Part shown: positions 26,914 to 37,135 of the stretch, piece by piece
Position numbering within the stretch: position 1 is the first letter of the stretch
How the letters are laid out: every line of letters begins with the position of its first letter
Source: Trichothermofontia sichuanensis B231
Lineage (GTDB): Bacteria > Cyanobacteriota > Cyanobacteriia > B231
Reading direction: 5' to 3'
Length of the DNA: 64,000 bases
Assembly (NCBI RefSeq): GCF_026240635.1
Contig: NZ_CP110848.1
Coordinates: forward strand, 188,501 to 252,500
Notes under the pieces: model-generated
Database searches by the model: none
The model's input: only the letters and a program-made list of their open reading frames with translations
Told to the model about the DNA's origin: nothing
Translations under genes and position numbers: made by a program

Positions 26914-26954
26914 GAGTTTATAGTTGAGACTTGTTGCATCTCCACCATAAACTC
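26914..26954. repeat. Relic of the family C hairpin
   Basis: The sequence has arms GAGTTTAT and ATAAACTC at the ends of a 41-bp stretch, the same length as the C hairpin. The right half keeps CTCCACCATAAACTC, while the left half is eroded. It lies just downstream of glgB and is probably a decayed C-type hairpin. Confidence 0.55.
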
Positions 26955-26994
26955 ACGATTTTGGATATTTTAAGAATTGGTCGATCTGGCTCGC

Positions 26995-29301
26995 CTAAGC
27001 AGGAGCGGCTGCTCCCTCAACTGTGCCATAGGCGGCGGTTTTGTGTACATCTAGCTTAAGAATGATGGTGGCGAGGGGAGGAAGACATAGATCTAATGAG
27101 TAGGGGCGGTTATGGAAAGTCCATTCATCCGTCCATTTTCCCCCCAAATTGCCCATATTACTGCCGCCATACTTGCGGGCATCACTATTGAGTAATTCCG
27201 TATAAAACCCACGCTCAGGAACACCAATCCGGTAGTGGGAATGGGGCTGAGGGGTAAAATTGCAAACCGTAATAATGCACTCACCTGTCGTTGCCGATCG
27301 CCGCAAGAATGAGATCACACTGTGACGATTATCACTACAATCAATCCACTCAAATCCCCCTTGTCCTGAGTCCTGATCGTAAAGGGCTGGCTCCTGGCGA
27401 TAGAGATGATTTAGATCGCTGACAAATGCCTTCAGTTTTTGGTGTGGTTCATATTGCAGCAAATGCCATTCTAAATCACCCCAGACATTCCACTCACCCC
27501 ACTGACCAAACTCCATACTCATAAACAGCATCTTTTTACCAGGATGGGTGAACATATAAGCATATAAACACCGTAAGTTAGCAAACTTTTGCCATTCATC
27601 TCCTGGTACTTTACCTAACATATTACTCTTGCCGTGGACTACCTCATCGTGGGAGAAGGCCAACATGTAGTTTTCGTGGTGGTGGTACCACATGCTGAAG
27701 GTGACATTATTCTGGTGAAATTGGCGGAACCAGGGGTCCATTGCAAAGTAGTCCAGGATATCGTGCATCCAGCCCATATCCCACTTGAGATTGAAGCCCA
27801 ACCCTCCCACATAGGTGGGCCAGGACACCATCGGCCATGCTGTAGATTCTTCGGCGATCGATAAAATGCCTGGATAGTAGCTAAAAATTAGATGATTAAA
27901 CTGCCGAATAAAATCTGTTGCTTCGAGATTTTCGCGCCCGCCATACTGGTTAGGAATCCATTCTCCCTCCCGACGGTTATAGTCCAGGTATAGCATTGAG
28001 GCCACCGCATCCACCCGAATGCCATCAATGTGATACTTATCGAACCAGAATAGGGCATTGGCTACTAGGAAATTGCGCACCTCATGACGGCCATAGTTGA
28101 AAACCAGGGTACCCCATTCCTTATGCTCGCCTAGACGGGGATCGGCATGTTCATACAGGTGAGTCCCATCAAAATAGGCCAAGCCATGACCATCTTTGGG
28201 AAAGTGACCGGGTACCCAATCAACAATGACGCCAATCCCATGCTGGTGACATTGATCGACAAAATACATGAAATCCTGCGGTGTGCCATAGCGAGAGGTG
28301 ACTGCATAGTATCCGGTCACCTGGTAACCCCAAGAGCCATCAAAGGGATGTTCAGCAATAGGCAGTAGTTCAATATGGGTAAACCCCAATTCCTGGACAT
28401 AGGGTATCAATTTTTCTGCCAGTTCTCGATAGGTGAGAAAGCGGGCACCCGGCTTTAGATCCGCAACGAGTACAACGGGTGCCTCTGTTCCATCAGGATA
28501 CACATAGGGTTCTGCTGAAGAGGCGTGTAACCAGGACCCTAAATGCACTTCATAGACAGAAATCGGTTGAGTTAGGGGATCGGTGTTGCGTCGCCTTTCT
28601 AACCAGGCCTGATCCTGCCAGCAGTAGCTATCTAAATCAGTAACAATGGATGCCGTTTTCGGGCGTACTTCCTGTTGAAAGCCATAGGGATCAGATTTTT
28701 CGTAAATATGACCCTCACTATTTTTAATCTCGTACTTATAGCAATCTCCTGGCTTGAGGTCCGGGATAAATAATTCCCAAACTCCATTGCCGCGTCGCTG
28801 CATTTGGTGTTTGCGGCCATCCCATTGATTAAAATCACCGATAACTGAAACATTTTTGGCATTTGGTGCCCAAACAGCAAAATAAACCCCTTTAACCCCG
28901 TTAACCGTACTAGGGTGGGCACCCAGTTTTTCATAAATGCGGTGGTGATTACCTTGTCCAAAGAGGTAAAGATCAAAATCCGTCAGATGGGGCGATCGAA
29001 AAGCGTAGGGATCATAGATATAGCGATCGTGGCCATTTTCCCGTACCCGCAGTTGGTAATTTTTGAGTTCTGCAATCGGTAGCTGACATTCAAAAAAGTG
29101 CGGGTCATGCACCGACTGCATGGCAAATTCCTGCCGTTCCTCTGGCAACACCACCCAAGCCGCACTGGCATTCGGTAAATAGGCCCGCACCACCCAGATT
29201 TTCTGACCCTGAACCTCAATCGCATGGGGACCTAGCACGGCAAAAGGATCTTGATGTTGGTTCCGAATGAGGCGATCGATTTGTTCAGTTGCGAGGGTCA
29301 T
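26995..29301 (-). CDS. glgB: 1,4-alpha-glucan branching enzyme
   Basis: The 768-residue GH13 enzyme introduces alpha-1,6 branches into glycogen, the main carbon store. Domains in order: N-terminal CBM48-like modules (about 1-240, with [26 protein letters not shown]), the (beta/alpha)8 catalytic barrel (about 260-610) and a C-terminal beta domain. The nucleophile Asp is in [15 protein letters not shown], the acid/base Glu in [10 protein letters not shown], and the transition-state Asp in [14 protein letters not shown]. Full length. Its downstream side is crowded with repeat elements (A2, C2, B3). Confidence 0.97.
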   Translation of the reverse strand: MTLATEQIDRLIRNQHQDPFAVLGPHAIEVQGQKIWVVRAYLPNASAAWVVLPEERQEFAMQSVHDPHFFECQLPIAELKNYQLRVRENGHDRYIYDPYAFRSPHLTDFDLYLFGQGNHHRIYEKLGAHPSTVNGVKGVYFAVWAPNAKNVSVIGDFNQWDGRKHQMQRRGNGVWELFIPDLKPGDCYKYEIKNSEGHIYEKSDPYGFQQEVRPKTASIVTDLDSYCWQDQAWLERRRNTDPLTQPISVYEVHLGSWLHASSAEPYVYPDGTEAPVVLVADLKPGARFLTYRELAEKLIPYVQELGFTHIELLPIAEHPFDGSWGYQVTGYYAVTSRYGTPQDFMYFVDQCHQHGIGVIVDWVPGHFPKDGHGLAYFDGTHLYEHADPRLGEHKEWGTLVFNYGRHEVRNFLVANALFWFDKYHIDGIRVDAVASMLYLDYNRREGEWIPNQYGGRENLEATDFIRQFNHLIFSYYPGILSIAEESTAWPMVSWPTYVGGLGFNLKWDMGWMHDILDYFAMDPWFRQFHQNNVTFSMWYHHHENYMLAFSHDEVVHGKSNMLGKVPGDEWQKFANLRCLYAYMFTHPGKKMLFMSMEFGQWGEWNVWGDLEWHLLQYEPHQKLKAFVSDLNHLYRQEPALYDQDSGQGGFEWIDCSDNRHSVISFLRRSATTGECIITVCNFTPQPHSHYRIGVPERGFYTELLNSDARKYGGSNMGNLGGKWTDEWTFHNRPYSLDLCLPPLATIILKLDVHKTAAYGTVEGAAAPA

Positions 29302-29517
29302 AGCTCGGTAGCTCCGAAGAAGCGAACAGGTTTGAGGGGATAGACAATAGGGAATAGGGAATAGACAATAGAAGAGCAGCGCTAGAGACTTGCTGTACTG
29401 ATTAATTCTGGGAGATGCTGGGCGATAAGAAGATTAATCAAGAAGGATTGTAAATGGCAATTTGTAAGCTTTTATAACTGTCTACGGGGCCGTTTTCTGT
29501 CCCTGATTACCAATCCC
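29302..29517. other. glgB upstream region / end of pentapeptide gene
   Basis: About 216 bp between two same-strand genes. It holds an imperfect GGGAATAGACAATAGA repeat at about 29340-29370 and AT-rich sequence near 29450, likely the glgB promoter. No gene seen. Confidence 0.45.
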
Positions 29518-30669
29518 TTACCTATCAGGGAAAAGGGCACCGCGATCGCGTAAGGATTGTTCACTCTCAAGCGTGAGGCCAGGATTGTGACCAAAAATGG
29601 CCTGCTTGACATTGGCATGGCTCAGATGGGTACTGCTGAGGTTAGCTTCCTGGAGGTTGGCGCCTTCGAGATCAGCTCCACTGAGGGTGGCAAGGGCAAG
29701 GCTGGCCCGATGCAGATCGCTATGACGCAGATCGGCATTGCTGAGGTAGGTACCGCTCAAATCAGCGCCACTAAGCTTAGCATCGCGCAAACTGGCTTCA
29801 CTAAGATCGGCGTCACTGAGGTCGGCCCCACGTAGGTTGACGCGATCAAGATTCGCACCGCTGAGATCAATGCCGCTAAGGTTAGTTCCCCGCAGGTTAC
29901 CCCCCGCAAAATCCCGCATCAAATCTAGATCAGCTAACCGAGCCAGATCGGGCAGGCGATCGCTCTCGGCAGCCATGATCGCATCAATCACGGGTTGGAT
30001 CGTTTGCAGGCTAGCCTCTACGGGGGAGGGGACGAGGGTCGTCGCAACAGGCTGATCTGGCCTATAGGTCACTTCCGCCTGACTCAGATAGGGATAAAAC
30101 CGGGGTTCAACCAAAGTCCAGACCAGTTTCCGCTCAAGAACCGCATGTTTGTTGGGACTAATATCATGCCGCCAGAGGCCCTCGGCATCGGTGAGGTGAA
30201 TATCAGGGGCCGACACCGTAAAGGTAATCAGGACGCGGCAATCCCGCGAGTGGGGATGAAGTTGCCCCAGGGAAAGGGCGGCGATCGTGCCATTGAGCAC
30301 CGTAAAGTCTGCCCTGGACACCAGCCGCCATTCATAGGTTTGCGGACCGTCGATAACTTGCCGCACCACAATCGGCATGTCAGCATCAGCCGCGATCGTC
30401 AGCGCCGGGGATAGCTCACCGTCCTCAACCTCCAAAGTCAACATACCGCCAGTGAGACCAAATTGCGCCCGATGATCAGCCTGAACTTCCCAGTGGTAGC
30501 CAAACTGCAAGGTAAGCTGTAGGTCCAGGGTAGACAAAGCAGCCGGATCTAAGCTAGCGGCTAAGGAGCCTGCATCTGCCAAGGGGACTGCCGCTAGGTT
30601 CATGGCCAAGTAATCGGGATAGCGATTTTTAACGGCAATCTGGGGCGTGGCTGGAGAGAATGGGGACAT
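29518..30669 (-). CDS. Pentapeptide-repeat protein with N-terminal beta-rich domain
   Basis: The 383-residue protein has two parts. The N-terminal about 250 residues form a domain rich in beta-strand patterns (LDLQLTLQFGYHWEVQADHRAQFGLTGGMLTLEVEDGELSP) that I cannot assign. The C-terminal part (about 250-365) is a run of about twenty pentapeptides (GGNLR GTNLS GIDLS GANLD RVNLR GADLS DADLS). There is no signal peptide, so it is probably cytoplasmic. The second half of the repeat ends with NVKQAIFGHNPGLT. Role unknown; the repeat suggests a protein-binding surface. Confidence 0.86.
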   Translation of the reverse strand: MSPFSPATPQIAVKNRYPDYLAMNLAAVPLADAGSLAASLDPAALSTLDLQLTLQFGYHWEVQADHRAQFGLTGGMLTLEVEDGELSPALTIAADADMPIVVRQVIDGPQTYEWRLVSRADFTVLNGTIAALSLGQLHPHSRDCRVLITFTVSAPDIHLTDAEGLWRHDISPNKHAVLERKLVWTLVEPRFYPYLSQAEVTYRPDQPVATTLVPSPVEASLQTIQPVIDAIMAAESDRLPDLARLADLDLMRDFAGGNLRGTNLSGIDLSGANLDRVNLRGADLSDADLSEASLRDAKLSGADLSGTYLSNADLRHSDLHRASLALATLSGADLEGANLQEANLSSTHLSHANVKQAIFGHNPGLTLESEQSLRDRGALFPDR

Positions 30670-30861
30670 TACAACAGCGAATCATGAACAGGTTAGGACA
30701 CACACAGTTCACTTTAGAGCATTTTCCTGAGGAATAAGCACCACGCCCCTTTTCCGCCCCCTAGGCGCTACTCGGCCTGTCCCTAGTGAGCATTGTGTCA
30801 GACCTAGGACCATTGTGAATTTATAATCAAACTCAGTCCACTTAGTGATCCCATACCTGCC

Positions 30862-31236
30862 ATGCTCCTCAAGTCCACCACTCGACATGTCCACATCAAT
30901 GCGGCTGAAGTCCACGACAATGAATTAGTGCCCAGCGACACGGTCCTTACCCTGAACGTTGACCCCGATAACGAATTCAACTGGACAGATGCGGCTTTAC
31001 AAAAGGTCTATCGCAAGTTTGACCAGCTAGTGGATGCCTATGCAGGACAGGATCTGACCGACTACAACCTGCGACGCATTGGTTCCGATCTAGAACACTT
31101 CATTCGCGCCCTCCTGCAACAGGGGGAAATCTCCTATAACCTCGACTGCCGCGTCCTTAACTACAGCATGGGCTTGCCCCAAGTCGTGTCGGATGGGGGA
31201 ACTGGCAACTCAGCCCAAACCCCTGAAGTGGCTTAA
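30862..31236 (+). CDS. ndhM: NAD(P)H-quinone oxidoreductase subunit M
   Basis: This is the 124-residue NdhM, an oxygenic-photosynthesis-specific subunit of the NDH-1 (photosynthetic complex I) hydrophilic arm, involved in cyclic electron flow and respiration. [17 protein letters not shown], the [27 protein letters not shown] block and [19 protein letters not shown] are diagnostic. The C-terminal 12 residues ([13 protein letters not shown]) are non-conserved. The stop overlaps the stop of the convergent murF by 4 bp. Confidence 0.95.
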   Translation: MLLKSTTRHVHINAAEVHDNELVPSDTVLTLNVDPDNEFNWTDAALQKVYRKFDQLVDAYAGQDLTDYNLRRIGSDLEHFIRALLQQGEISYNLDCRVLNYSMGLPQVVSDGGTGNSAQTPEVA

Positions 31237-32633
31237 GCGGGGGGCACCGCTGCCGGAAACCAGGTTCTTACTTGATCAACCACCTGATCCAGCGCCACTG
31301 CCCGTGACGCCTTGAATAAGAGGCGATCGCCCGGTTGGATCAAATCCTTAAGACGGTTGAGCAAGGCTGACGCATCGGCAAACACCTCAGGCACAAGGGG
31401 AGCCGCACCCGCCACCAAGGCTGCGGCTTCCGGGGGATCAGCTAGGACTAGACAGTGGTCTAAGTTGAGCTGCCGAACCACCTCCCCCACCTGTCGGTGC
31501 AGAGGCAAAGACCACTGGCCTAACTCGCGCATGGTTCCCAAGACTGCGATCCGGCGCTGTCCCGGAGTTTGAGCCAACAGATGCAGGGCCGCCACCATTG
31601 ACTCGACCCCAGCATTATACGTCTCATCCAGTAAAACAATATCCGGCTCCAGGTAATAGCGTTGTGCCCGTCCTCCCGGTAGTTCCACCTGCAACCCCGC
31701 TTGCAGGGGAGACAAATCCAAGCCAAGGGCATGGGCAACTGCAAGGGCCGCTAAATAGTTCAGCGCCTGGTGCTGACCCGGTAGGGGGACTGGGAATTCC
31801 ATCCCCTGTAGCTTGAGGGTATGGTTTGCGGTCAATTCCGCCCGAAAATTGCCATTGGTTAGACCATAGCTCAGGACTGGGCCAGACCAAACGGTGGCAG
31901 CCGTTGCCATGAGGCGAGGGTTATCAGCATTCAGAATCGCCATCCCATCTGGTGGTAACGTGCTGAGGAGTTCACATTTAGCGTCGGCGATCGCCTGCTC
32001 CGATCCCAGCCGTTCAATATGGGCCATCCCGACATTCGTAATGACCGCAATATCCGGGTGCGCAATCTTCCCCAGACAGGCAATTTCCCCAGCCCCCCGC
32101 ATCCCCATTTCGATCACAGCATAGGCGTGGTCTGGTCCCAATTGCAGCAAAGTTTTAGGAACCCCAACCTCGTTATTGTAATTAGCCTGAGACTTGAGAA
32201 CAGAGCGACCAGCCTCCGTGCCCACCGCCTGCAACACCGCCGCAATGAACTCCTTAGTCGTCGTTTTACCCACCGATCCTGTGACAGCGATCACTGGAAT
32301 TTGCCACTGCATACGCCACCATTGAGCTAAAGACTGGTACGCTTGCAGGGTGTCTTCAACCCGCAGCAACGGCACTTGGGTCTGGGGCAGCGGTGGGAGG
32401 CAAGCAGTGGTGGCCACGATCGCGGTCACTGCTCCCCGCTCCAGCGCGAGGGGGACAAACTGATGGCCATCAAAGGTTTCGCCCTGAAGGGCCACAAACA
32501 CCTGACCAGGCTGGAGAGTGCGCGTGTCAGTGGAAATTCCCGTGATGCCAATCGCTTGAGCGGCGCCTAAATCAGGCGCAGGAGACAGCTTGAGGGCTGT
32601 GAAGAGCTGCGTCAGGGAAACAAAGCCAACCAT
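31233..32633 (-). CDS. murF: UDP-N-acetylmuramoyl-tripeptide-D-alanyl-D-alanine ligase
   Basis: The 466-residue ligase adds D-Ala-D-Ala to the UDP-MurNAc tripeptide in peptidoglycan synthesis. Key parts are the P-loop [13 protein letters not shown], the Mur-ligase [30 protein letters not shown], and [17 protein letters not shown]. The N-terminal substrate domain begins [15 protein letters not shown] and contains [21 protein letters not shown]. An AAGGTGA ribosome-binding sequence precedes the ATG. Not part of a dcw cluster here. Confidence 0.96.
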   Translation of the reverse strand: MVGFVSLTQLFTALKLSPAPDLGAAQAIGITGISTDTRTLQPGQVFVALQGETFDGHQFVPLALERGAVTAIVATTACLPPLPQTQVPLLRVEDTLQAYQSLAQWWRMQWQIPVIAVTGSVGKTTTKEFIAAVLQAVGTEAGRSVLKSQANYNNEVGVPKTLLQLGPDHAYAVIEMGMRGAGEIACLGKIAHPDIAVITNVGMAHIERLGSEQAIADAKCELLSTLPPDGMAILNADNPRLMATAATVWSGPVLSYGLTNGNFRAELTANHTLKLQGMEFPVPLPGQHQALNYLAALAVAHALGLDLSPLQAGLQVELPGGRAQRYYLEPDIVLLDETYNAGVESMVAALHLLAQTPGQRRIAVLGTMRELGQWSLPLHRQVGEVVRQLNLDHCLVLADPPEAAALVAGAAPLVPEVFADASALLNRLKDLIQPGDRLLFKASRAVALDQVVDQVRTWFPAAVPPA

Positions 32634-32977
32634 ACTGTCACCTTAAGAACAATCAGCAGAAAGGACAAGGGAGCTTAAGATCATGGAATACTGCAATTAC
32701 ACGTAATCTTCACGAATAAATGCCTGTTAGGTTCATTATCTTTACGGTTGCTTCATAAGGAAAGGGGGAAGTTTACTGAAAGTAGACAATAATAAAGACT
32801 AGAAGTTGAAGTCGGCTTGTGGGCACCTTGTATCTATCCCTGTGATAGCGTTTGATCAGAGCGATTGTTCAGATTGATACAGTGTCAAACGAGCAGACTA
32901 CTGGCCACGGCATTGACTCTTAAGACGTTCGTTGAAGTTAGATATAACAGAGAGATTCAGTTGTGGCTAACATGTGG

Positions 32978-32996
32978 CTAACAATAATATTGTTAG
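32978..32996. promoter_or_regulatory. Perfect dyad CTAACAATAATATTGTTAG
   Basis: A 19-bp palindrome with 8-bp arms (CTAACAAT/ATTGTTAG) around AAT. It is AT-rich and preceded by a tandem GTGGCTAACAT repeat. This is a candidate operator or RNA hairpin; no downstream T tract makes a terminator unlikely. Confidence 0.45.
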
Positions 32997-33323
32997 TCAG
33001 GACATGATTGTCTCTGTATCTAGCTAAAGGGCATAGTTTGCTTCAATCCCGATCTAATCGAGGTCTAGGAGGTCTAGGTCTGTTCAGAGTGGAATATCTC
33101 TGTCTGAGCATATCTGTCTGAGAAGTATCTTCTGAGAAGTATCTAAAGCCAAGGAGTAGCCAAGGAGTTAAAGCCAAGGAGTGCTAGGTTGGGGGTTTGA
33201 CTCATGCTATTATCTTTTAGTTTGCGCTTGTCGTGAAAGTAGCCAGTCAGATCAAGAGACTCTCTGTTAGAGTAAAATATGCACAATTCATCCGTATCAT
33301 CCGTAATTTTCGATCTATGAGTG

Positions 33324-33343
33324 TAGCTTCTTAAGAGAAGCTA
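33324..33343. promoter_or_regulatory. Hairpin TAGCTTCT-TAAG-AGAAGCTA
   Basis: Perfect 8-bp stem with a TAAG tetraloop, 234 bp before the GTG start of the unknown gene. It has no U tract after it. It could be part of a structured 5' leader or an operator. Confidence 0.4.
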
Positions 33344-33514
33344 AGAGTTTATACGTAGTGGCTACTGGGAAGCGGTTATACTAGAGGAGGAAGGGGAGAG
33401 TGAAAGGGTATTCAGATTGCCCAGTCATCTGAAGGTTATTGGGTTTCGTTGAGGACCCGACCCTGAGAGGGGTGGCATCATCGTGTCTGCATCGTGGAGC
33501 ATAGCCAGTTCAAT

Positions 33515-33548
33515 CATGATATTGACGTAAACATGATATTGACGTAAA
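33515..33548. repeat. Tandem repeat, 2 x 17 bp (CATGATATTGACGTAAA)
   Basis: Two perfect consecutive 17-bp units end 28 bp before the GTG start of the unknown gene. The unit contains TTGACG, a -35-like hexamer, and the array borders the ribosome-binding region GGAGCG. The duplication may bear on expression of the downstream gene. Confidence 0.8.
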
Positions 33549-33576
33549 GGCGAAGGCGTAGGAGCGTTTAACCCAA

Positions 33577-34866
33577 GTGGCTACCTTGTTTGAACAACAC
33601 TATCGACAAACAACAGTGGATGAGCAAAAGCTATATGATCATTTGCTCTACTGGTCACAATTGGAATCGCCCGCTCGCCTGATTGAACGGTTTCGGGGGT
33701 TATTCTTGGGCAATGGGAATTACCCTGACATGGAAGTTTCAGCCGCTTTGGAGCGCATTGTGGGTTCGCGGGAGGCAAGTGAACGGTTTCACTTCATTCT
33801 CAACCGTTGCTGCCACATTCTGATCAACCGTTGGCAGATGCAGCCCCAGCATTTTGCGGCGATTCCGGAACTGATTGCCCTGTTTGAGCAGCCGCCGGTG
33901 ACTGGACGGGCTGGTTTGTATCGATCGCGCTCGGCTCGCCGCCTACGGGAACTTATCCAGCAGTTTCTGCAAAGTGAGCAATATGCCACGCTGAAGCGAT
34001 TAGCGCGGGTCATGAGTCAGGCAGTCGAAGCCAGAAATGGTAGTCGATCGCTGGGGTCGTTGATCCAGCGGTATCCTTATCTCTATCGCCACTGCCTGTT
34101 GAGTGAAGACAGTTCCTACGAGCAGCAGCAAGTCGTTGATAAGCTTGAGCAGCAGCGGCAACGGCAATTTGAGGTGGATTTATCCAAGTATGTGACGTAC
34201 CAGATCCTGCGGGCACAAAAGAGTCGGCAGGCGGGGAATGCGGCGACGGCCTCGCCAATTATTCGACCGGTGACGAATCCGACGCTGCTTAACGATCGGG
34301 AGTTGTATCTGGCGCTAAAACAATTTGTTGGTCGCGTGGATAGTGGCTATAGCTACCAGGAGATGGCTCGTCATTTTGCCAATCATAGTGCCAAGCTTCA
34401 GACCTATCGGGCGTTTAAGGAAGACTTTTATCGCTACATTACCTCCTCGATCGCGGCGGAGTATGGCAAGCGTCAATTTTATAACCAGCTTTACGGCTAT
34501 CTGCAAAATACGCTGCCCCAGAGCGACTCGCAACGCCCTAGCGACTTCCTGGTGGTGCGCACCTGTAGCCAGCTTTTGAACTTTCTGGTGGTTGAAAGTG
34601 CGAATCAACCCCAACACTACGTGTTTGTGGACTTGTTATCCAACCTGGGGCCTGCTGCCACCACGGGCCTGCTGCTGAAAATTGTCCTAGTCTGTCGCAA
34701 GGTCAAGCCTTACCTGGAAAAGCGTTTCTCGATTCTCTTTAACCACTACGAGGACTTCGATAACGATGCGGTTCAGTGGTTGGTGAAGGCGTTGGAAAAT
34801 ATGAACCTCGCCCTAACGACGAATTTTGGTGCGATCGACCTCTCCTTGATCAAGCGGATTGTCTAG
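33577..34866 (+). CDS. Conserved hypothetical protein (429 aa), GTG start
   Basis: I do not recognise a family. The 429-residue protein is soluble, rich in Gln, Arg and aromatic residues, and predicted largely helical (FEQHYRQTTVDEQKLYDHLLYWSQLES, FHFILNRCCHILINRWQ, SEQYATLKRLARVMSQAVEARNGSRSL). The middle (about 195-240) is less ordered. The C-terminal third contains SDFLVVRTCSQLLNFLVVESANQPQHYVFVDLLSNLGP and ends ALTTNFGAIDLSLIKRIV. The start is GTG with GGAG 14 bases upstream. It resembles conserved cyanobacterial proteins of unknown function, and the ordered composition supports a real gene. It is preceded by an exceptionally long intergenic region. Confidence 0.85.
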   Translation: MATLFEQHYRQTTVDEQKLYDHLLYWSQLESPARLIERFRGLFLGNGNYPDMEVSAALERIVGSREASERFHFILNRCCHILINRWQMQPQHFAAIPELIALFEQPPVTGRAGLYRSRSARRLRELIQQFLQSEQYATLKRLARVMSQAVEARNGSRSLGSLIQRYPYLYRHCLLSEDSSYEQQQVVDKLEQQRQRQFEVDLSKYVTYQILRAQKSRQAGNAATASPIIRPVTNPTLLNDRELYLALKQFVGRVDSGYSYQEMARHFANHSAKLQTYRAFKEDFYRYITSSIAAEYGKRQFYNQLYGYLQNTLPQSDSQRPSDFLVVRTCSQLLNFLVVESANQPQHYVFVDLLSNLGPAATTGLLLKIVLVCRKVKPYLEKRFSILFNHYEDFDNDAVQWLVKALENMNLALTTNFGAIDLSLIKRIV

Positions 34867-35319
34867 GCCCTGATCGGAGTCGGAGTGAGTCTTGAGTGCT
34901 CAGGCTGGGGAATAAATTCTGCCCTAGATGGGGGGGTATTTAAGGACCCTAAGCTCCTGGGGCCTTACGTCCAACCCCACCCGAGGGCGATCCGGCGGCG
35001 ATCGTTGAGGTCACGAATATGTCACGAAAATTTGAAAATCTCGGTCAATTTTCTTAGGCAGTGTCCCGCCTTTTTGCTCAAGCTGGAAGGTAGGAAGATG
35101 CGTTGACAGCTTTGGGTCATGATGCTATCGAAGAAACCTCCCGGTGCACCCGTTGGGCAGCCGTTGCCTCATTGGTTTGCTTGTCATGAGCAAAATTGTG
35201 GTCAGGCTAGTGCGGCGGTTGCGTCCCTAGGGAATCCTAGGGGAGGGGGTAGCTTACCCATGCTCAGGCGTTTTCAATTTGGGGTTGGGAACACCAATTA
35301 TTAAATGGAGAATCGCTCT
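34867..35319. other. Intergenic region before acetolactate synthase gene
   Basis: About 450 bp, no supported gene. It contains a perfect hairpin CCCTAGG-GAAT-CCTAGGG (35225-35242) followed by GGGAGGGGG, and TCACGAATATGTCACGAAAA (about 35010-35030). The last 20 bp carry the GGAG ribosome-binding sequence of the next gene. A regulatory leader is possible. Confidence 0.5.
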
Positions 35320-36957
35320 ATGAATACTGCTGAGTTGCTTGTGCGTTGTTTGGAAAATGAAGGTGTTGAGTATATTTTTGGCCTGCCGGGGGAAGAAAAC
35401 CTGCAAGTCTTGGAGGCGATCGAACAATCCTCAATTCAGTTTATAACAACCCGCCACGAACAGGGGGCGGCTTTTATGGCTGATGTCTACGGTCGGCTGA
35501 CAGGGAAGGCGGGGGTGTGCCTTTCGACCTTGGGACCGGGGGCAACCAATCTCATGACGGGGGTAGCGGATGCCAATTTAGATGGGGCACCGTTGGTAGC
35601 CATTACGGGGCAGGTGGGGACTGATCGGATGCACATTGAGTCCCACCAGTATTTGGATCTGGTGGCCATGTTTAGCCCTGTCACCAAGTGGAATGCCCAG
35701 ATTGTGCGCCCCAGTATTACGCCAGAGGTGGTGCGACGGGCTTTTAAGCGAGCACAGACAGAGAAGCCGGGGGCTGTCCACATTGACCTGCCGGAAAATA
35801 TTGCCGCGATGCCAGCCACTGGTGAACCGCTCAGACGGGATGAACTGGAAAAAACCTATGCAGCCTACCAGAGTATTAATCGGGCCGCCCAACTGATTTG
35901 TCATGCTCAAAATCCCTTGATTTTGGTAGGCAACGGGGCAATTCGTGCCCATGCCAGCGAAGCACTCACTGAGTTTGCAACCCGTTTGCATATTCCGGTA
36001 GCCAATACGTTTATGGGCAAGGGAGTTATTCCCTATACCCACCCTTTGTCCCTGTGGACCGTCGGGCTACAACAGCGGGACTATATCAACTGTTCGTTTG
36101 ATCAGACGGATCTGGTGATTGCGGTGGGCTATGACCTGATCGAATACTCGCCCAAGCGCTGGAATCCCAATGGGGATATTCCGATTATCCACATTGGTGC
36201 TACCCATGCTGAAATTGACAGTAGCTATATTCCGCAGGTGGAAATTGTGGGGGATATTTCCGATTCCCTGGTCGAGCTATCCCGACGGGCCGATCGCAGT
36301 GGCAAACCTGAACCCGTGGGGCTGCGGCTGCGCAATGATATCCGGGCAGACTATGAGCAGTATGCCAATGATGAGGGCTTTCCCATCAAGCCTCAGAAAC
36401 TGATTTATGACCTGCGGCAAGTGATGGGGCCGGAAGACATTGTGATTTCTGATGTGGGGGCACACAAAATGTGGATGGCCCGTCACTACCACTGTGATAT
36501 GCCCAATACCTGTTTGATTTCCAATGGCTTTGCAGCAATGGGCATCGCTATTCCTGGCGCGATCGCAGCTAAACTGGTGTACCCCAAACGTAAGGTGGTA
36601 GCGGTTACGGGAGACGGGGGCTTCATGATGAACTGCCAGGAACTCGAAACGGCACTGCGGGTGGGGACAGCCTTTGTAACCCTCGTTTTCAACGATGGTG
36701 GCTATGGGTTGATCGAGTGGAAGCAGCAGAACCAGTTTGGCAAATCCACCTTTGTTAAGTTTGGCAACCCGGACTTTGTGCGGTTGGCAGAAAGTATGGG
36801 TCTTAAGGGCTATCGCGTTGAAGCGGTGACAGAGTTAGTCCCCATTCTGAAAACAGCCCTGGCGCAGGAGGTACCAGCGGTGATTGATTGCCCGGTGGAT
36901 TACCGCGAAAATCTGCTGTTCTCGCAAAAGTACGGTGATTTAAGTTGTGCGATTTAG
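35320..36957 (+). CDS. ilvB: Acetolactate synthase-type TPP enzyme (large subunit)
   Basis: The start is the ATG at 35320 (MNTAELLVRCLENEGVEYIFGLPGEENLQ), with GGAG nine bases upstream; an in-frame ATG at 35305 is unlikely. The 545-residue enzyme condenses two pyruvates to 2-acetolactate for valine and leucine synthesis or acetoin formation. The TPP-activating Glu is in TTRHEQGAAFMADVYG and the TPP/Mg motif is GDGGFMMNCQELETALRVG. It closely resembles what I recall of Synechocystis Sll1981. The regulatory small subunit is not adjacent, which fits the unregulated or catabolic type, but ilvB/alsS cannot be separated without a tree. Confidence 0.86.
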   Translation: MNTAELLVRCLENEGVEYIFGLPGEENLQVLEAIEQSSIQFITTRHEQGAAFMADVYGRLTGKAGVCLSTLGPGATNLMTGVADANLDGAPLVAITGQVGTDRMHIESHQYLDLVAMFSPVTKWNAQIVRPSITPEVVRRAFKRAQTEKPGAVHIDLPENIAAMPATGEPLRRDELEKTYAAYQSINRAAQLICHAQNPLILVGNGAIRAHASEALTEFATRLHIPVANTFMGKGVIPYTHPLSLWTVGLQQRDYINCSFDQTDLVIAVGYDLIEYSPKRWNPNGDIPIIHIGATHAEIDSSYIPQVEIVGDISDSLVELSRRADRSGKPEPVGLRLRNDIRADYEQYANDEGFPIKPQKLIYDLRQVMGPEDIVISDVGAHKMWMARHYHCDMPNTCLISNGFAAMGIAIPGAIAAKLVYPKRKVVAVTGDGGFMMNCQELETALRVGTAFVTLVFNDGGYGLIEWKQQNQFGKSTFVKFGNPDFVRLAESMGLKGYRVEAVTELVPILKTALAQEVPAVIDCPVDYRENLLFSQKYGDLSCAI

Positions 36958-37012
36958 CAGGTGCGATTTAGCTGATGGGATGCAGGATGCATTAGGTGGG
37001 TAAACCACAAAG

Positions 37013-37049
37013 GCACCAAGGTCACCAAGGTCCATACAGATCTTGGTGC
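37013..37049. repeat. Inverted repeat GCACCAAG ... CTTGGTGC
   Basis: Arms at 37013-37020 and 37042-37049, loop 21 nt. It overlaps a CACCAAGG tandem. It follows the acetolactate synthase gene and could stall transcription, but no U tract follows. Confidence 0.45.
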
Positions 37050-37116
37050 TACCTTAGTGTCGGGGTGTCTGGGTGGTTCCTAATCGGGATTGGGGTTAGG
37101 CGATGAGGCAGTGTCT

Positions 37117-37135
37117 GTTAAATAAAGCTTAAACA
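37117..37135 (+). promoter_or_regulatory. Pho-box-like repeat upstream of ppk
   Basis: GTTAAATA and CTTAAACA are separated by AAG, giving an 11-bp period; CTTAAGTA (37143) and CTTAATAA (37161) follow with other spacing. The known cyanobacterial SphR/PhoB site is 8-bp YTTAAYYW units at 11-bp intervals. Only two units keep that spacing and the first has G at position 1. It lies 120 bp upstream of a phosphate-metabolism gene. Candidate only. Confidence 0.4.

Larger units (their letters stand above)
32634..33576. other. Long intergenic region (943 bp) with dyads and short direct repeats
   Basis: No gene is supported here. It lies between the divergent starts of murF and the 429-residue unknown. 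It contains two clean dyads (32978-32996 and 33324-33343), a tandem 2 x 17 bp repeat at 33515-33548, the direct repeat GTGGCTAACAT at about 32963-32981, and imperfect duplications near 33100-33180 (TATCTGTCTGAG, AAAGCCAAGGAG). It is less GC-rich than its surroundings. It could hold a long 5' leader, an unrecognised small RNA or a decayed gene. Confidence 0.5.

Noticed and set aside
32634-33576. tRNA, tmRNA or 6S RNA in the long gap
   Set aside because: No T-loop (GGTTCRANTCC) or cloverleaf, and no recognised 6S or tmRNA sequence was found by eye.
37013-37049. Inverted repeat after acetolactate synthase as a Rho-independent terminator
   Set aside because: No T tract follows and the loop is long; kept only as an inverted repeat.
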